A stretch of DNA of 64,000 bases from assembly GCF_946190275.1 (NCBI RefSeq), contig NZ_CAMHZQ010000009.1, positions 1-64,000 of the forward strand. The letters are read 5' to 3'. Both the position numbers and the translations under genes were made by a program. Below the pieces are notes generated by a model, which saw nothing but the letters and a program-made list of their open reading frames with translations, was not told the DNA's origin and searched no databases. Of this stretch, positions 41,238-49,759 are shown in pieces. Origin of the DNA: Streptococcus mitis. GTDB lineage: Bacteria > Bacillota > Bacilli > Lactobacillales > Streptococcaceae. Each line of letters begins with the position of its first letter. The first letter of the stretch is position 1.

Positions 41238-44200
41238 ATGAAATTCAGTAAAAAGTATATAGCAGCTGGATCAGCTGTTATCGTATCCTTGAGTCTTTGT
41301 GCCTATGCACTGAACCAGCATCGCTCGCAGGAAAATAAGGACGATAATCGTGTCTCTTATGTGGATGGCAGCCAGTCAAGTCAGAAAACTGAAAACCTGA
41401 CACCAGATCAGGTTAGCCAGAAAGAAGGAATTCAGGCTGAGCAAATTGTCATCAAAATTACAGATCAGGGCTATGTGACGTCACACGGTGATCACTATCA
41501 TTACTATAACGGGAAAGTTCCTTATGATGCCCTCTTTAGTGAAGAACTCTTGATGAAGGATCCAAACTACAAACTTAAGGATGGAGATATTGTCAATGAG
41601 GTCAAGGGTGGTTATATCATCAAGGTCGATGGAAAATATTATGTCTACCTGAAAGATGTAGCTCATGCTGATAATGTTCGAACTAAGGATGAAATCAATC
41701 GTCAAAAACAAGAACACGTCAAAGATAATGAGAAGGTCAGCTCTGATGTTGCTGTAGCAAGGTCTCAGGGACGCTATACGACAGATGATGGTTATGTCTT
41801 TAATCCAGCTGATATTATCGAAGATACGGGTGATGCTTATATCGTTCCTCATGGAGGTCACTATCACTATATTCCAAAAAGTGATTTGTCTGCTAGTGAG
41901 TTAGCAGCAGCAAAAGCTCATTTAGCTGGCAAAAATACGCAACCAAGTCAGCTAAGCTATTCTTCAACAGCTAGTGATAATACTAATCAAGCTATAGAGA
42001 AAGAATCAACTAGCAAGCCAGAAAGCAAAGTTGAAAATCTCCAAAGTCTATTGAAAGAACTCTACGATTCACCTAGCGACAAACGTTACAGTGAATCAGA
42101 TGGTTTGGTTTTTGACCCTGCTAATATTATCAGTCGTACACCAAATGGTGTTGCGATTCCGCATGGTGACCATTATCACTTTATTCCTTACAGCAAGCTC
42201 TCTCCTTTAGAAGAAAAGATTGCTAGAATGGTACCTATCAGTGGAACTGGTTCTACAGTTTCTACAAATGAAAAAACTCATGAAGCAGCGTCTAGTCTTG
42301 GAAGGCTTTCAAGCAGTCCATCTACTTTGAGTCATCCTTCCTTGCTTACAAATAAGGCTATCTCTTCAACATCTGATGGTTATATCTTTAATCCAAAAGA
42401 TATCGTTGAAGAAACAGCTGCAGCTTATATCGTCAGACATGGTGATCATTTCCATTACATTCCTAAGGCGAATCAAATTGGTCAACCGACTCTTCCTAAC
42501 AATGGTCTAGTAGCACCTTCACCATCTCTTCCAGTCAATCCTGGTGTTTCACATGAGGAACATGAAGAAGGTGGACACGGCTTTGATGCCAATCGTGTCA
42601 TCAGTGAGGATGAGCAAGGATTTGTCATGAGTCACGGAGACCACAATCATTACTTCTTTAAGAAAGATTTGACAGCTGAACAAATTAAGGCAGCGCAAGA
42701 CCACTTGAAAGGGGCAAATACAACACCAGCACATGATGCCGATCACGACGAAGATAATAATGGACACCATCATGATGAAGACCATGATCACGGCTTTGAT
42801 GCCAATCGTGTCATCAGTGAGGATGAACAAGGCTTTGTCATGAGTCATGGTGACCACAATCATTACTTCTTCAAGAAAGATTTGACAGCAGAGCAAATTA
42901 AGGCAGCGCAAGATCACTTGAAAGGGGCAAATACAGCTACACCAAGTCCAGCACATGATGACGATGACGATCACGATGAAGATCATCATGGACACCATCA
43001 TGATGAAGACCATGATCACGGTTTTGATGCCAATCGTGTCATCAGTGAGGATGAGCAAGGATTTGTCATGAGTCACGGAGACCACAATCATTACTTCTTC
43101 AAGAAAGATTTGACAGCAGAGCAAATTAAGGCAGCTCAGGATCATTTGAAAACACATCATGATGTAGAGCCTGTAAAACCTCTTGCTAAAACGGTAGAGT
43201 CTTTCTCAAGAGATGCTAGTGATGAAGAAAAGATTGCTTATATCTCTAAAACTTATGGAGTTCCACTTGAAGCGATTAGAATTTCAAACGGATTCTTTGT
43301 TTTTGGAAATCCAGACCAAGCCTACGATCCAACTCATATCCATCCCTATGCTGTTCGTAAGGAACACGTTCGGATTCCTCTTCAAACTGGCAATCCAGAA
43401 CTTGATTTCCTAAATGAACTTTATACTACTGCTTTGCGAGATGGTGTGTCTCCTTATAGTTTACAGGTAGAAAATGGTAGTTTTGTGATTCCTCATGGCG
43501 ATCACAATCACTACATCAAGGTTCAAACCAAGGGCTATGAAGTAGCTTTGAAAAACAAGATTCCAGCCCTACAATCCAATTATCAACCTGGAGCTTTTGA
43601 TGAGAAGGTAGTTTTGGAAAAAGTAGACCAACTTCTAGCTGAAAGCAGAAACATCTATAAAGACAAGCCTATCGAACAAAGACAGATTGAGTTAGCCTTA
43701 GGTCAGTTTACTGAGAACATGAAGAAACTGGCAACTACCTCTACAGCAGGTTATCTTGCGACACTTGATCTTTTTGATAAGCAATATATCCATATTGATG
43801 AAAGTATTAAACCTGTTGAAACAAGCGCTCTAGATAAGAAATATCAAGCCTTGATTGATAAAATCAATACTCTTGATACAGACTCTTATGGGCTTCCTAA
43901 GAAAGACCTTCTCGTTCGACTCCAGGAAGCTAAGTTGGCTAAAGATGAGGCTGGTTTAGCAGCGGTTGAATCACAACTTCAAGCTCTTCAAGACTTTAAT
44001 GATCGAACAGGCGTTACAACAGTTGAATACATCAAGTACTTCTACGAACACGTAAATGACGGTCGTTTGAGTGATGAACTTCGAAACAAAGTAGCTCAGT
44101 TGACTTGGACTTTGTATCAATCACAATCCTTCCTTAAAGCAGCAGAATTGAACAAATTATTCCCAAGTATCTATCAGGCAAAACAAGAAGTGGAAGAAGC

Positions 44201-45002
44201 TTTGAAAGCTCAGCCAACTACTGCGAAATCAAGTCAGACAGTTCTAGATACTGAAAAAGTTGATAATCAAAGTGCCAAGACAGCTATTTATGGCTTTTTG
44301 AAAGAATTGTACGGAGACTTTATGCCTGAAGAGCATATGAATCATGTTAGCAAGGAACAAGTAGAAAGTCTCTTAAGCAAGGCAACTCAACTCTTGGAAC
44401 AAATCCAAGAAGAAGGTATCAGACAATCCTTGGCAGAAGAAGTAGAAAATCTCAAAGCTGCTACAAATAAGGCAGATGCAGACTTGGATGAAGTAAATAG
44501 TCAGGTGAAAGATGTCTTGACTCGTATCGCCAGCGCTCTTCAACAAGAGAAAGAAAATGCTGAGCAAGATCCTCAGACACTTGTACTCTATCAAAAACTT
44601 TACGATATCCTCATGTCACTTCACGCTTACTTAGAAAACAATAAGGGTTCTGATGCAGACTTTGATAAAGTGGATGCATTACTAGATCAACTTTCTGCTA
44701 AGAGTAAAGATAAAGCTGCTTTACTTGAATTGACAAAAGCTATTCTAGTCTTGAATCAAGAAATCAAGTCAAAATCAAGTGCGAGTGAAGAAGCAAGTCC
44801 AGTGACAAATGCTGAGTCGAATGGTGATAACACCAGTGTTGAGAACCAACCAAATGTAGCTGCAGAATCTAACAGTGAAACTGCCAGTGACGAAAACAAA
44901 CCGAGCAACGCAACAGATTCTAAACCTGCTGAATCAGCTTCAGAAAAGGAAACCACAGAATCTACAACAAGTGCTGGAAATCAAGAAAAACCAGTAGAAT
45001 AA
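41238..45002 (+). CDS. Polyhistidine triad protein, PhtE-like, with a triplicated His-triad module
   Basis: 1254 residues, longer than the ~1040 I recall for PhtE. The N-terminal hydrophobic signal is followed by eight HxxHxH motifs: HGDHYH, HGGHYH, HGDHYH, HGDHFH, three HGDHNH in tandem modules at residues 447, 518 and 594, and a final HGDHNH near 755. The modules are joined by Asp/His-rich linkers. The C-terminal half (about 640-1254) is mostly helical, predicted coiled coil, ending in a Ser/Thr/Glu-rich tail, and does not resemble the C-terminal sequence I remember for pneumococcal PhtE, so it looks mosaic. It is a zinc-binding surface protein under its own AdcR-controlled promoter; GAGGGA precedes the ATG. 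Confidence 0.9.
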   Translation: MKFSKKYIAAGSAVIVSLSLCAYALNQHRSQENKDDNRVSYVDGSQSSQKTENLTPDQVSQKEGIQAEQIVIKITDQGYVTSHGDHYHYYNGKVPYDALFSEELLMKDPNYKLKDGDIVNEVKGGYIIKVDGKYYVYLKDVAHADNVRTKDEINRQKQEHVKDNEKVSSDVAVARSQGRYTTDDGYVFNPADIIEDTGDAYIVPHGGHYHYIPKSDLSASELAAAKAHLAGKNTQPSQLSYSSTASDNTNQAIEKESTSKPESKVENLQSLLKELYDSPSDKRYSESDGLVFDPANIISRTPNGVAIPHGDHYHFIPYSKLSPLEEKIARMVPISGTGSTVSTNEKTHEAASSLGRLSSSPSTLSHPSLLTNKAISSTSDGYIFNPKDIVEETAAAYIVRHGDHFHYIPKANQIGQPTLPNNGLVAPSPSLPVNPGVSHEEHEEGGHGFDANRVISEDEQGFVMSHGDHNHYFFKKDLTAEQIKAAQDHLKGANTTPAHDADHDEDNNGHHHDEDHDHGFDANRVISEDEQGFVMSHGDHNHYFFKKDLTAEQIKAAQDHLKGANTATPSPAHDDDDDHDEDHHGHHHDEDHDHGFDANRVISEDEQGFVMSHGDHNHYFFKKDLTAEQIKAAQDHLKTHHDVEPVKPLAKTVESFSRDASDEEKIAYISKTYGVPLEAIRISNGFFVFGNPDQAYDPTHIHPYAVRKEHVRIPLQTGNPELDFLNELYTTALRDGVSPYSLQVENGSFVIPHGDHNHYIKVQTKGYEVALKNKIPALQSNYQPGAFDEKVVLEKVDQLLAESRNIYKDKPIEQRQIELALGQFTENMKKLATTSTAGYLATLDLFDKQYIHIDESIKPVETSALDKKYQALIDKINTLDTDSYGLPKKDLLVRLQEAKLAKDEAGLAAVESQLQALQDFNDRTGVTTVEYIKYFYEHVNDGRLSDELRNKVAQLTWTLYQSQSFLKAAELNKLFPSIYQAKQEVEEALKAQPTTAKSSQTVLDTEKVDNQSAKTAIYGFLKELYGDFMPEEHMNHVSKEQVESLLSKATQLLEQIQEEGIRQSLAEEVENLKAATNKADADLDEVNSQVKDVLTRIASALQQEKENAEQDPQTLVLYQKLYDILMSLHAYLENNKGSDADFDKVDALLDQLSAKSKDKAALLELTKAILVLNQEIKSKSSASEEASPVTNAESNGDNTSVENQPNVAAESNSETASDENKPSNATDSKPAESASEKETTESTTSAGNQEKPVE
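42576..43151 (+). repeat. Three tandem 135-bp coding repeats in the PhtE-like gene
   Basis: Near-identical 135-bp units at 42576-42710, 42789-42923 and 43017-43151 (start-to-start 213 and 228 nt) each encode the same 45-residue sequence, starting H-G-F-D-A-N-R and containing M-S-H-G-D-H-N-H-Y. The linkers between them differ in length and are rich in GAT/CAT codons (Asp/His). The units can recombine, so copy number is probably variable. Confidence 0.95.
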
Positions 45003-45006
45003 AAAG

Positions 45007-45039
45007 AAAGGCGAAGTAGCTGAGCTACCTCGTCTTTTT
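45007..45039. terminator. Bidirectional terminator between phtE-like gene and pepT
   Basis: AAAGGCGAAGTAGC pairs with GCTACCTCGTCTTT; a T-run follows on the plus strand and A-rich sequence precedes it. Confidence 0.8.
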
Positions 45040-46261
45040 AGTCTTTATAAGCTACGATACCAATGATGGTATCAACTGCACGTTCCATAGTCTGAAGGCT
45101 AACGTACTCAAAACGTCCGTGCATATTCTCGCCACCAGCAAAGATATTAGGGGTTGGGATTCCCATAAAGGAAATCTTAGAGCCGTCTGTCCCTCCACGG
45201 ATTGGTTCGATAATAGGCGTGATACCTAAATCTTCCATAACGGCCTTAGCAATGGTAATTGGAGTCATATCTTTTTCAATGACTTCTTTCATATTGTAGT
45301 ACTGGTCTGTCAAGTTTAGGGTTACACGGTCGCTACCAAGTTCTTGATTCATCTTATTAGCGATAGACTGCATAGTTGCTTTACGCGCTTCAAAGGCATC
45401 TTTTTCAAAATCGCGAATGATGTAGCTTGCACGCGCCTCCTCAACGCTTCCAGCCACATCCATAAGATGATAGAAACCTTGGTAGCCATCAGTTAACTCA
45501 GGTCGGTCATTCTCTGGAAGTTGATTGTGAAAATCAATTGCTAGCTGAAGTGCGTTGACCATCTGACCTTTGGCAGTACCAGGGTGGACATTGCGTCCTT
45601 GGAAATGCAATTCAGCACCCGCTGCTGAAAAGGTCTCGTACTGAAGCTCACCTAATGGACCACCATCAACTGTGTAGGCAAAGTCAACATCAAAATCTTC
45701 TGCATCAAATTTATTAGCACCAACACCGATTTCTTCATCTGGACCAAAGCCAACACGAATCTCACAGTGCTTGATTTCAGGGTGAGCAGTCAGATATTCA
45801 ATGGCAGTCATAATCTCAGCAATTCCTGACTTGTCATCAGCTCCTAGCAAGGTTGTTCCATCGGTTGTGATGAGCGTTTGTCCTGGATATTTCTCAAGAC
45901 TCTTGAAGTCGGCTGGATCTAGTTTAAAACCAGAATTTCCTAGTTCAATCACGCCCCCATCGTAGTTGTCAATTACCTGTGGATTGACTCCTTCGGCATT
46001 AAAGTCAGCAGTATCCATGTGGGAGATGAAGCCAATCTTACGTGTTAAAGATGGATCATTGGCTGGTAAGGTCCCAATCGCAAAACCATTAGGAAGGTAG
46101 TAGACATTTTGCAGACCAACACGTTTCATTTCTGGAATCAGGACATTGGTTGCAAAGTCAACCTGACTCTGCGTACTTGGAGTAGTAGTAGAGTGTTCAT
46201 CAGAGCGCGTGTTGACCTTAACGTAGGTCAAGAAGCGATCCAAGAGATTTGGATAAGTCAT
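45038..46261 (-). CDS. pepT: Peptidase T (tripeptide aminopeptidase, M20B)
   Basis: 407 residues. It cleaves the N-terminal residue from tripeptides in the cytosol. The zinc-binding S-H-M-D-T-A-D (about 78-84), G-A-D-D-K-S-G near 140, catalytic D-E-E-I-G near 174 and V-D-G-G-P-L-G near 195 are all present. AAAGGAG lies before the minus-strand ATG. A TGATACAAT -10 precedes it. Monocistronic and convergent with the pht array. Confidence 0.95.
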   Translation of the reverse strand: MTYPNLLDRFLTYVKVNTRSDEHSTTTPSTQSQVDFATNVLIPEMKRVGLQNVYYLPNGFAIGTLPANDPSLTRKIGFISHMDTADFNAEGVNPQVIDNYDGGVIELGNSGFKLDPADFKSLEKYPGQTLITTDGTTLLGADDKSGIAEIMTAIEYLTAHPEIKHCEIRVGFGPDEEIGVGANKFDAEDFDVDFAYTVDGGPLGELQYETFSAAGAELHFQGRNVHPGTAKGQMVNALQLAIDFHNQLPENDRPELTDGYQGFYHLMDVAGSVEEARASYIIRDFEKDAFEARKATMQSIANKMNQELGSDRVTLNLTDQYYNMKEVIEKDMTPITIAKAVMEDLGITPIIEPIRGGTDGSKISFMGIPTPNIFAGGENMHGRFEYVSLQTMERAVDTIIGIVAYKD

Positions 46262-46414
46262 AAAAAACTCCTTTTGAATTCATTTTTTCCATTGTATCAT
46301 AGAAAGAAGAGAAAAACAAAAGACAGAAGTTAGGAAAATTCGCTATGTTGGCGTTTACTTATTAATGGATAAATGATAAAATAAACTTGATAAAAATATC
46401 ACAAGGAAGCGATT

Positions 46415-47509
46415 ATGAAAAAAGCAATTTTAATGATGACTTTCGGTTCGCCAGAAGAGATTACCTTTGAAGGTGTAGCTGATTTTTTCACAAATATTCG
46501 TCGTGGGGTGAGACCCCAAGACCACGAGATTCAGACTCTCTATGATAATTATGTACGAATTGGAGGCACGCCTCTGCAAAAAATTACCCGTGAAGAGGTT
46601 GCCTTGGTAGAAGCTAGGCTGGGGAATGAGTATAGTGTCTATTTTGCCAATAAATTTTCCAGACCCTTTATCCCAGATGTGATTGGTCAGATGGAAGCAG
46701 ACGGAATTGAGCAGTGTATTTGCTTGATCTTGGAGCCCCATTATTCTTTTTACTCTGTCATGGGATACGAGAAATTTTTAGAAAGCAAACAAATTCAATT
46801 TTTAGTTATCAAGGACTGGTATCAAGAAGAAGCGCTCTTAAACTATTGGGCAGATGAAATTGCTAAAATTTTAAAAGAAGAAGTAAAGCAGGATAGCTTT
46901 AAAGTCATCTTTTCAGCCCACAGTGTGCCCATTTTTGCCTTGGATTTTGGTGACCCTTATATTGACCAAATTTTTGAAAATAGCAAGCTAGTCGCTGAAA
47001 AACTAGGTTTGAGTTCAGAGCAATATACTAACACTTGGCAGAGTGAAAGTGATATCGGGATTCCATGGATTAAGCCAGATGTTTTAGAGTATCTCAGAGA
47101 ACAGAAAGAACATCCAGACCATTATATTTTTGTTCCTATCAGCTTCATTAGCGAGCATATTGAAGTCTTGTTTGACAATGATGTGGAATGTTATGACTTA
47201 TGTCAGGAATTTGGTGTAAACTACCATCGTCCACCAATGCCAAATACAGATTCTCGGTTGATTGATGCCTTGGTTAATACCGTCAGAGCTAATGAGGACA
47301 AAAAATTTAAGGAATTTCTCCCAGAAGAAGAAACCTTTGATGAATTAGTTCCTTCAGATGAGACGAAAAACATTTTGGCCGAATCTGAAGATTTACAAAT
47401 GCCAGAATTTGTGAAAAAACTGATTGAGAAAAAAGGTCGTGAAAATGTTAAGATGCCTTATTTGATCAAGAAAATGCTTGAGAAAGCAGGTAAGTTACCA
47501 AAAGAGTAA
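46415..47509 (+). CDS. hemH: Ferrochelatase-family protein HemH
   Basis: 364 residues, complete. The family inserts Fe2+ into porphyrin; Gram-positive members may act on coproporphyrin. F-G-S-P near residue 11, F-S-A-H-S-V-P near 168-174 (metal-ligand His) and [10 protein letters not shown] near 242-251 (catalytic His/Glu) are conserved. Streptococci lack the rest of haem synthesis and none is encoded in this window, so its substrate in this organism is unclear. AAGGAAGCG precedes the ATG. Convergent with mscL. Confidence 0.88.
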   Translation: MKKAILMMTFGSPEEITFEGVADFFTNIRRGVRPQDHEIQTLYDNYVRIGGTPLQKITREEVALVEARLGNEYSVYFANKFSRPFIPDVIGQMEADGIEQCICLILEPHYSFYSVMGYEKFLESKQIQFLVIKDWYQEEALLNYWADEIAKILKEEVKQDSFKVIFSAHSVPIFALDFGDPYIDQIFENSKLVAEKLGLSSEQYTNTWQSESDIGIPWIKPDVLEYLREQKEHPDHYIFVPISFISEHIEVLFDNDVECYDLCQEFGVNYHRPPMPNTDSRLIDALVNTVRANEDKKFKEFLPEEETFDELVPSDETKNILAESEDLQMPEFVKKLIEKKGRENVKMPYLIKKMLEKAGKLPKE

Positions 47510-47512
47510 AGA

Positions 47513-47543
47513 AAAAGGATTTAGCTTTGTGCTAGATCCTTTT
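47513..47543. terminator. Bidirectional terminator between hemH and mscL
   Basis: AAAAGGATTTAGC pairs with GCTAGATCCTTTT around a 5-nt loop. Confidence 0.85.
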
Positions 47544-47549
47544 AATCGA

Positions 47550-47936
47550 TTATTTTTTCTCAAGAAGAGCTTTGATTTCTTGAAGTACTTCCAATTCAGT
47601 TGGTCCAGCTGGAGCTTCTTCAGCAGCTTCTTCTTTCTTAGTAAGGTTTTGAGCTTTTTCCATTGCTTTAATCACAAAGAATAGCACAGTACCAACTACA
47701 AGGAAGTTGATGACAGCACTCAAGAAGTTACCGTAAGCAACTCCATTCCATGAAAGTTCAGCTATACGTTCGATTTTTGCAGCTTTCAAAGCAGGGTTCA
47801 ATAGAAGTGGAGTGATGATATCATTAACGAATGAAGTTACGATAGCACCAAAAGCAGAGGCAATGATCACACCGACAGCAAGGTCAACAACGTTACCACG
47901 AAGCAAAAATGCTTTAAGATCTTTTAACATTTTCAT
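47550..47936 (-). CDS. mscL: Large-conductance mechanosensitive channel MscL
   Basis: 128 residues. The N-terminal amphipathic helix, TM1 (R-G-N-V-V-D-L-A-V-G-V-I-I, about 14-26, conserved pore helix), a periplasmic-type loop, TM2 (about 72-92) and a charged C-terminal bundle helix are all present. It opens under osmotic down-shock to release solutes. AAAGGAAAT precedes the ATG. It stands alone between hemH and gtrA. Confidence 0.96.
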   Translation of the reverse strand: MKMLKDLKAFLLRGNVVDLAVGVIIASAFGAIVTSFVNDIITPLLLNPALKAAKIERIAELSWNGVAYGNFLSAVINFLVVGTVLFFVIKAMEKAQNLTKKEEAAEEAPAGPTELEVLQEIKALLEKK

Positions 47937-48012
47937 AATTTCCTTTCAAAAAAAGTTTACACTTTATTATATATTAATTAAGAAAAGCTTGCAAGCTATA
48001 TGCTCAGAAATT

Positions 48013-48444
48013 TTATTTTTTAAAAATAAAAACCTTACTAAAGATGTAATTAAGGATAATTATCAATAATTGTGCAAGAACTGTTTCGATTGCATTTACT
48101 TTATCAAGATTCCCGTTTACGAACTGACCAATAATATTAGGAAACTGGGTTACAAACAGAAAAGTAAGAAGCAAGTCTAACAGAAAAGTAGAAAGGCGGG
48201 CAAGAGAAAATTTCACTAAACGGATAAGTCGCTCCTTCCTTGCTTGCTTAAATACAATCCTATCATTTGTGATGAAGGCAAATAGGATACCAATACTATT
48301 TGCTAGGGCAGTAGCAAGGAGTTCCTGATGACTTAGTTGATAAATGACGAATCGTGAGAGAATCGAAACTAGAGTTGTTCCAAGACCAAAAAAGAGATAG
48401 GCTAAGATTTCATTGTTAAAAAATTTTTGAATAAGAATTTTCAT
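48013..48444 (-). CDS. GtrA-family small membrane protein
   Basis: 143 residues with four hydrophobic helices, typical of the GtrA family, which is thought to move lipid-linked sugars or teichoic/arabinogalactan precursors across the membrane. The start M-K-I-L-I-Q-K-F-F lacks a ribosome site; an extended -10 lies 6 nt before the ATG, so the mRNA is predicted leaderless. Divergent from queT; the two -10 regions form an inverted repeat. Confidence 0.85.
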   Translation of the reverse strand: MKILIQKFFNNEILAYLFFGLGTTLVSILSRFVIYQLSHQELLATALANSIGILFAFITNDRIVFKQARKERLIRLVKFSLARLSTFLLDLLLTFLFVTQFPNIIGQFVNGNLDKVNAIETVLAQLLIIILNYIFSKVFIFKK

Positions 48445-48450
48445 GGTTTA

Positions 48451-48483
48451 AGTATAGCATAAAGCAGGCTATTGTGCTATACT
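48451..48483. promoter_or_regulatory. Symmetrical divergent -10 elements of gtrA and queT
   Basis: AGTATAGCA (48451-48459) and TGCTATACT (48475-48483) are a perfect 9-bp inverted repeat. Read on the minus strand the first is the gtrA extended -10, ending 6 nt before its ATG. The second is the extended -10 of the queT riboswitch transcript. Confidence 0.7.
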
Positions 48484-48505
48484 AGTAAGGTTGAATAAAG
48501 CAACC

Positions 48506-48563
48506 CTTGGTGCTTAGCTTCTTTCACCAAGCATATTACACGCGGATAACCCGCTAAAGGAGA
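48506..48563 (+). ncRNA. PreQ1-II (queT/COG4708) riboswitch
   Basis: P1 is CTTGGTG (48506-48512) with CACCAAG (48525-48531). The linker GCATATTACA is as in the known pneumococcal preQ1-II aptamer. The hairpin GCGG (48542-48545) / CCGC (48551-48554) follows, and then AAAGGAG (48556-48562), which is both the pseudoknot 3' strand and the ribosome site of queT. Ligand binding would sequester the ribosome site and lower translation. Compared with the R6 sequence I remember, the small hairpin loop has one extra nucleotide. Confidence 0.93.
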
Positions 48564-48567
48564 AAAG

Positions 48568-49077
48568 ATGAAAAAATTAACTATTCGTGATGTTGCAGAT
48601 ATCGCAATCGTCGCTGCTATCTATGTCGTTTTGACTGTCACACCGCCTCTAAATGCCATCAGCTATGGTGCTTATCAGTTCCGTATTTCAGAAATGATGA
48701 ACTTTATGGCTTTTTACAATCCTAAGTACATCATCGGAGTTACCATCGGTTGTATGATTGCTAATTTCTTTAGCTTCGGACTACTAGATGTCTTTGTTGG
48801 TGGTGGATCAACCCTAGTATTCCTCAGTCTAGGTGTTTGGCTTTTTGCAAAATACAGCAAAGATTACCTCTTTAATGGATTAATTCGAAAAGATCATTTC
48901 TTTTTTTCAATCCTCTTTTCAATTTCCATGTTTACTATCGCTGCAGAGTTGAATATCGTAGCGCAATTACCATTTTTCCTTACTTGGTTCACAACAGGAG
49001 TTGGTGAATTTACCTCATTGATTATTGGAGCGATTATTATTGGTAAAATTGGTCGTCGAATTGATTTAAGCAAATAG
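48568..49077 (+). CDS. queT: QueT family queuosine-precursor transporter (ECF S component)
   Basis: 169 residues, five or six membrane helices. It is the substrate-binding S component for queuosine precursors, working with the shared ECF energy module encoded elsewhere. Family identity is supported by the N-terminal D-V-A-D-I-A-I-V-A-A-I-Y-V-V-L-T, L-N-A-I-S-Y-G-A-Y-Q-F-R-I-S-E, and above all by the preQ1-II riboswitch directly upstream. Confidence 0.95.
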   Translation: MKKLTIRDVADIAIVAAIYVVLTVTPPLNAISYGAYQFRISEMMNFMAFYNPKYIIGVTIGCMIANFFSFGLLDVFVGGGSTLVFLSLGVWLFAKYSKDYLFNGLIRKDHFFFSILFSISMFTIAAELNIVAQLPFFLTWFTTGVGEFTSLIIGAIIIGKIGRRIDLSK

Positions 49078-49085
49078 AAGAAGAC

Positions 49086-49113
49086 AAGCTAGGTAGCTCT
49101 TACCTGGCTTTTT
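49086..49113 (+). terminator. queT terminator
   Basis: AAGCTAGGTA pairs with TACCTGGCTT, then TTT. Confidence 0.8.
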
Positions 49114-49138
49114 CTTATGGAAAATTTTTAAGGAAAAC

Positions 49139-49167
49139 TTGACAGGATTTTCTGATTATAGTATACT
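49139..49167 (+). promoter_or_regulatory. tRNA-Thr promoter
   Basis: TTGACA (49139-49144), 17-nt spacer, TATACT (49162-49167), expected start a few bases before the tRNA. Confidence 0.8.
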
Positions 49168-49177
49168 TTTCAAGTAA

Positions 49178-49250
49178 GCTGATTTAGCTCAGTTGGCAGA
49201 GCGCATCCATGGTAAGGATGAGGTCGCCGGTTCAATCCCGGCAATTAGCA
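49178..49250 (+). tRNA. tRNA-Thr (anticodon GGU)
   Basis: A 73-nt cloverleaf: acceptor GCTGATT / AATTAGC (one G-T pair), D-arm GCTC...GAGC, anticodon stem CATCC/GGATG with loop ATGGTAA (anticodon GGT), T-arm CCGGTTCAATCCCGG. CCA is not encoded. Confidence 0.95.
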
Positions 49251-49348
49251 TAAAATAGACAGAAAAGCCCTTGATTTACAAGGTTTTTTGTTATGTTTGC
49301 CCCAAATTTTTCAAAGATATTTCTTATGCACCTGTGTAAATAAAACTA

Positions 49349-49540
49349 ATACTCAATGAAAATCAAAGAGTAAACTAGGAAGCTAGCCGCAGGTTGCTCA
49401 AAGCACTGCTTTGAGGTTGTAGATGGAAATGACGAAGTCAGCTCAAAACACTGTTTTGAGGTTGTAGATGAAACTGACGAAGTCAGTAACCATACATACG
49501 GTAAGGCGACGCTGACGAAGTTTGATTTGATAGTATAAAG
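49349..49540 (-). repeat. BOX element, reversed (C-B-A on the plus strand), two boxB-like hairpins
   Basis: It begins ATACTCAATGAAAATCAAAG and GCTAGCCGCAGGTTGC (reverse of boxC), has two GAGGTTGTAGATG units with TGACGAAGTCAG spacers, and ends CATACGGTAAGGCGACGCTGACG (reverse boxA). It lies between tRNA-Thr and the asd small RNA, in inverted orientation relative to the BOX at 33415. Confidence 0.92.
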
Positions 49541-49551
49541 AGTTTCGTCTG

Positions 49552-49580
49552 TTGACAAAAGTGATTCTCTTTAGTAGAAT
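49552..49580 (+). promoter_or_regulatory. Consensus promoter of the asd small RNA
   Basis: TTGACA (49552-49557), 17-nt spacer, TAGAAT (49575-49580); expected start ~49587. Confidence 0.85.
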
Positions 49581-49586
49581 AGAAGA

Positions 49587-49729
49587 TGCGATGAGTCGAT
49601 AGGTAGTCTTCAGGCTACTATTGAGCATAAGGAGGTCATAACGCAGGAGCGGACCTTGATGAGTTGTGTGAACCTGCTCATCACATGAAGATGCCTCTTA
49701 GTCCCTGGTCTAGCGACTGGGGATTTTTA
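49587..49729 (+). ncRNA. Small RNA, probably the asd RNA motif family
   Basis: About 143 nt between a consensus promoter and a clear terminator, with no good ORF. Internal hairpins: GTAG/CTAC near 49603-49618, AAGG-GGTC/GACCTT near 49629-49656, and GATGAG/CTCATC near 49656-49683. The terminator is TCCCTGGTC (49702-49710) / GACTGGGGA (49715-49723) then TTTTT. In lactic acid bacteria a ~170-nt structured RNA is found upstream of asd (asd RNA). Gene context (queT, tRNA, RNA, asd) fits, except that here 2.7 kb separates it from asd. I assigned the family from context and architecture, not by a covariance search. Confidence 0.7.
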
Positions 49730-49734
49730 TTGGA

Positions 49735-49759
49735 AACTTCTAAAACTAACTTCCAGTTT
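49735..49759 (+). repeat. Left copy of 25-bp direct repeat flanking the peptide/ABC cassette
   Basis: This copy matches 52254-52278 at 23 of 25 bases, sharing TAACTTCCAGTTT exactly (49747-49759 and 52266-52278). It begins 6 nt after the terminator T-run of the small RNA. Confidence 0.85.

Noticed and set aside
42576..43151. Possible CRISPR-like repeat in phtE region
   Set aside because: The repeats are in frame within a protein-coding gene and encode identical peptide.
42549..43160. 203-codon minus-strand ORF inside the PhtE-like gene
   Set aside because: A shadow of the His/Asp-rich repeats; antisense to a clear gene, composition I/V/M-rich, no ribosome site.
46275..46300. Short leaderless ORF starting in the pepT leader on the minus strand
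   Set aside because: The ATG lies 7 rather than 6 nt after the -10, the ORF is ~21 codons and out of frame with pepT, with no sign of conservation.
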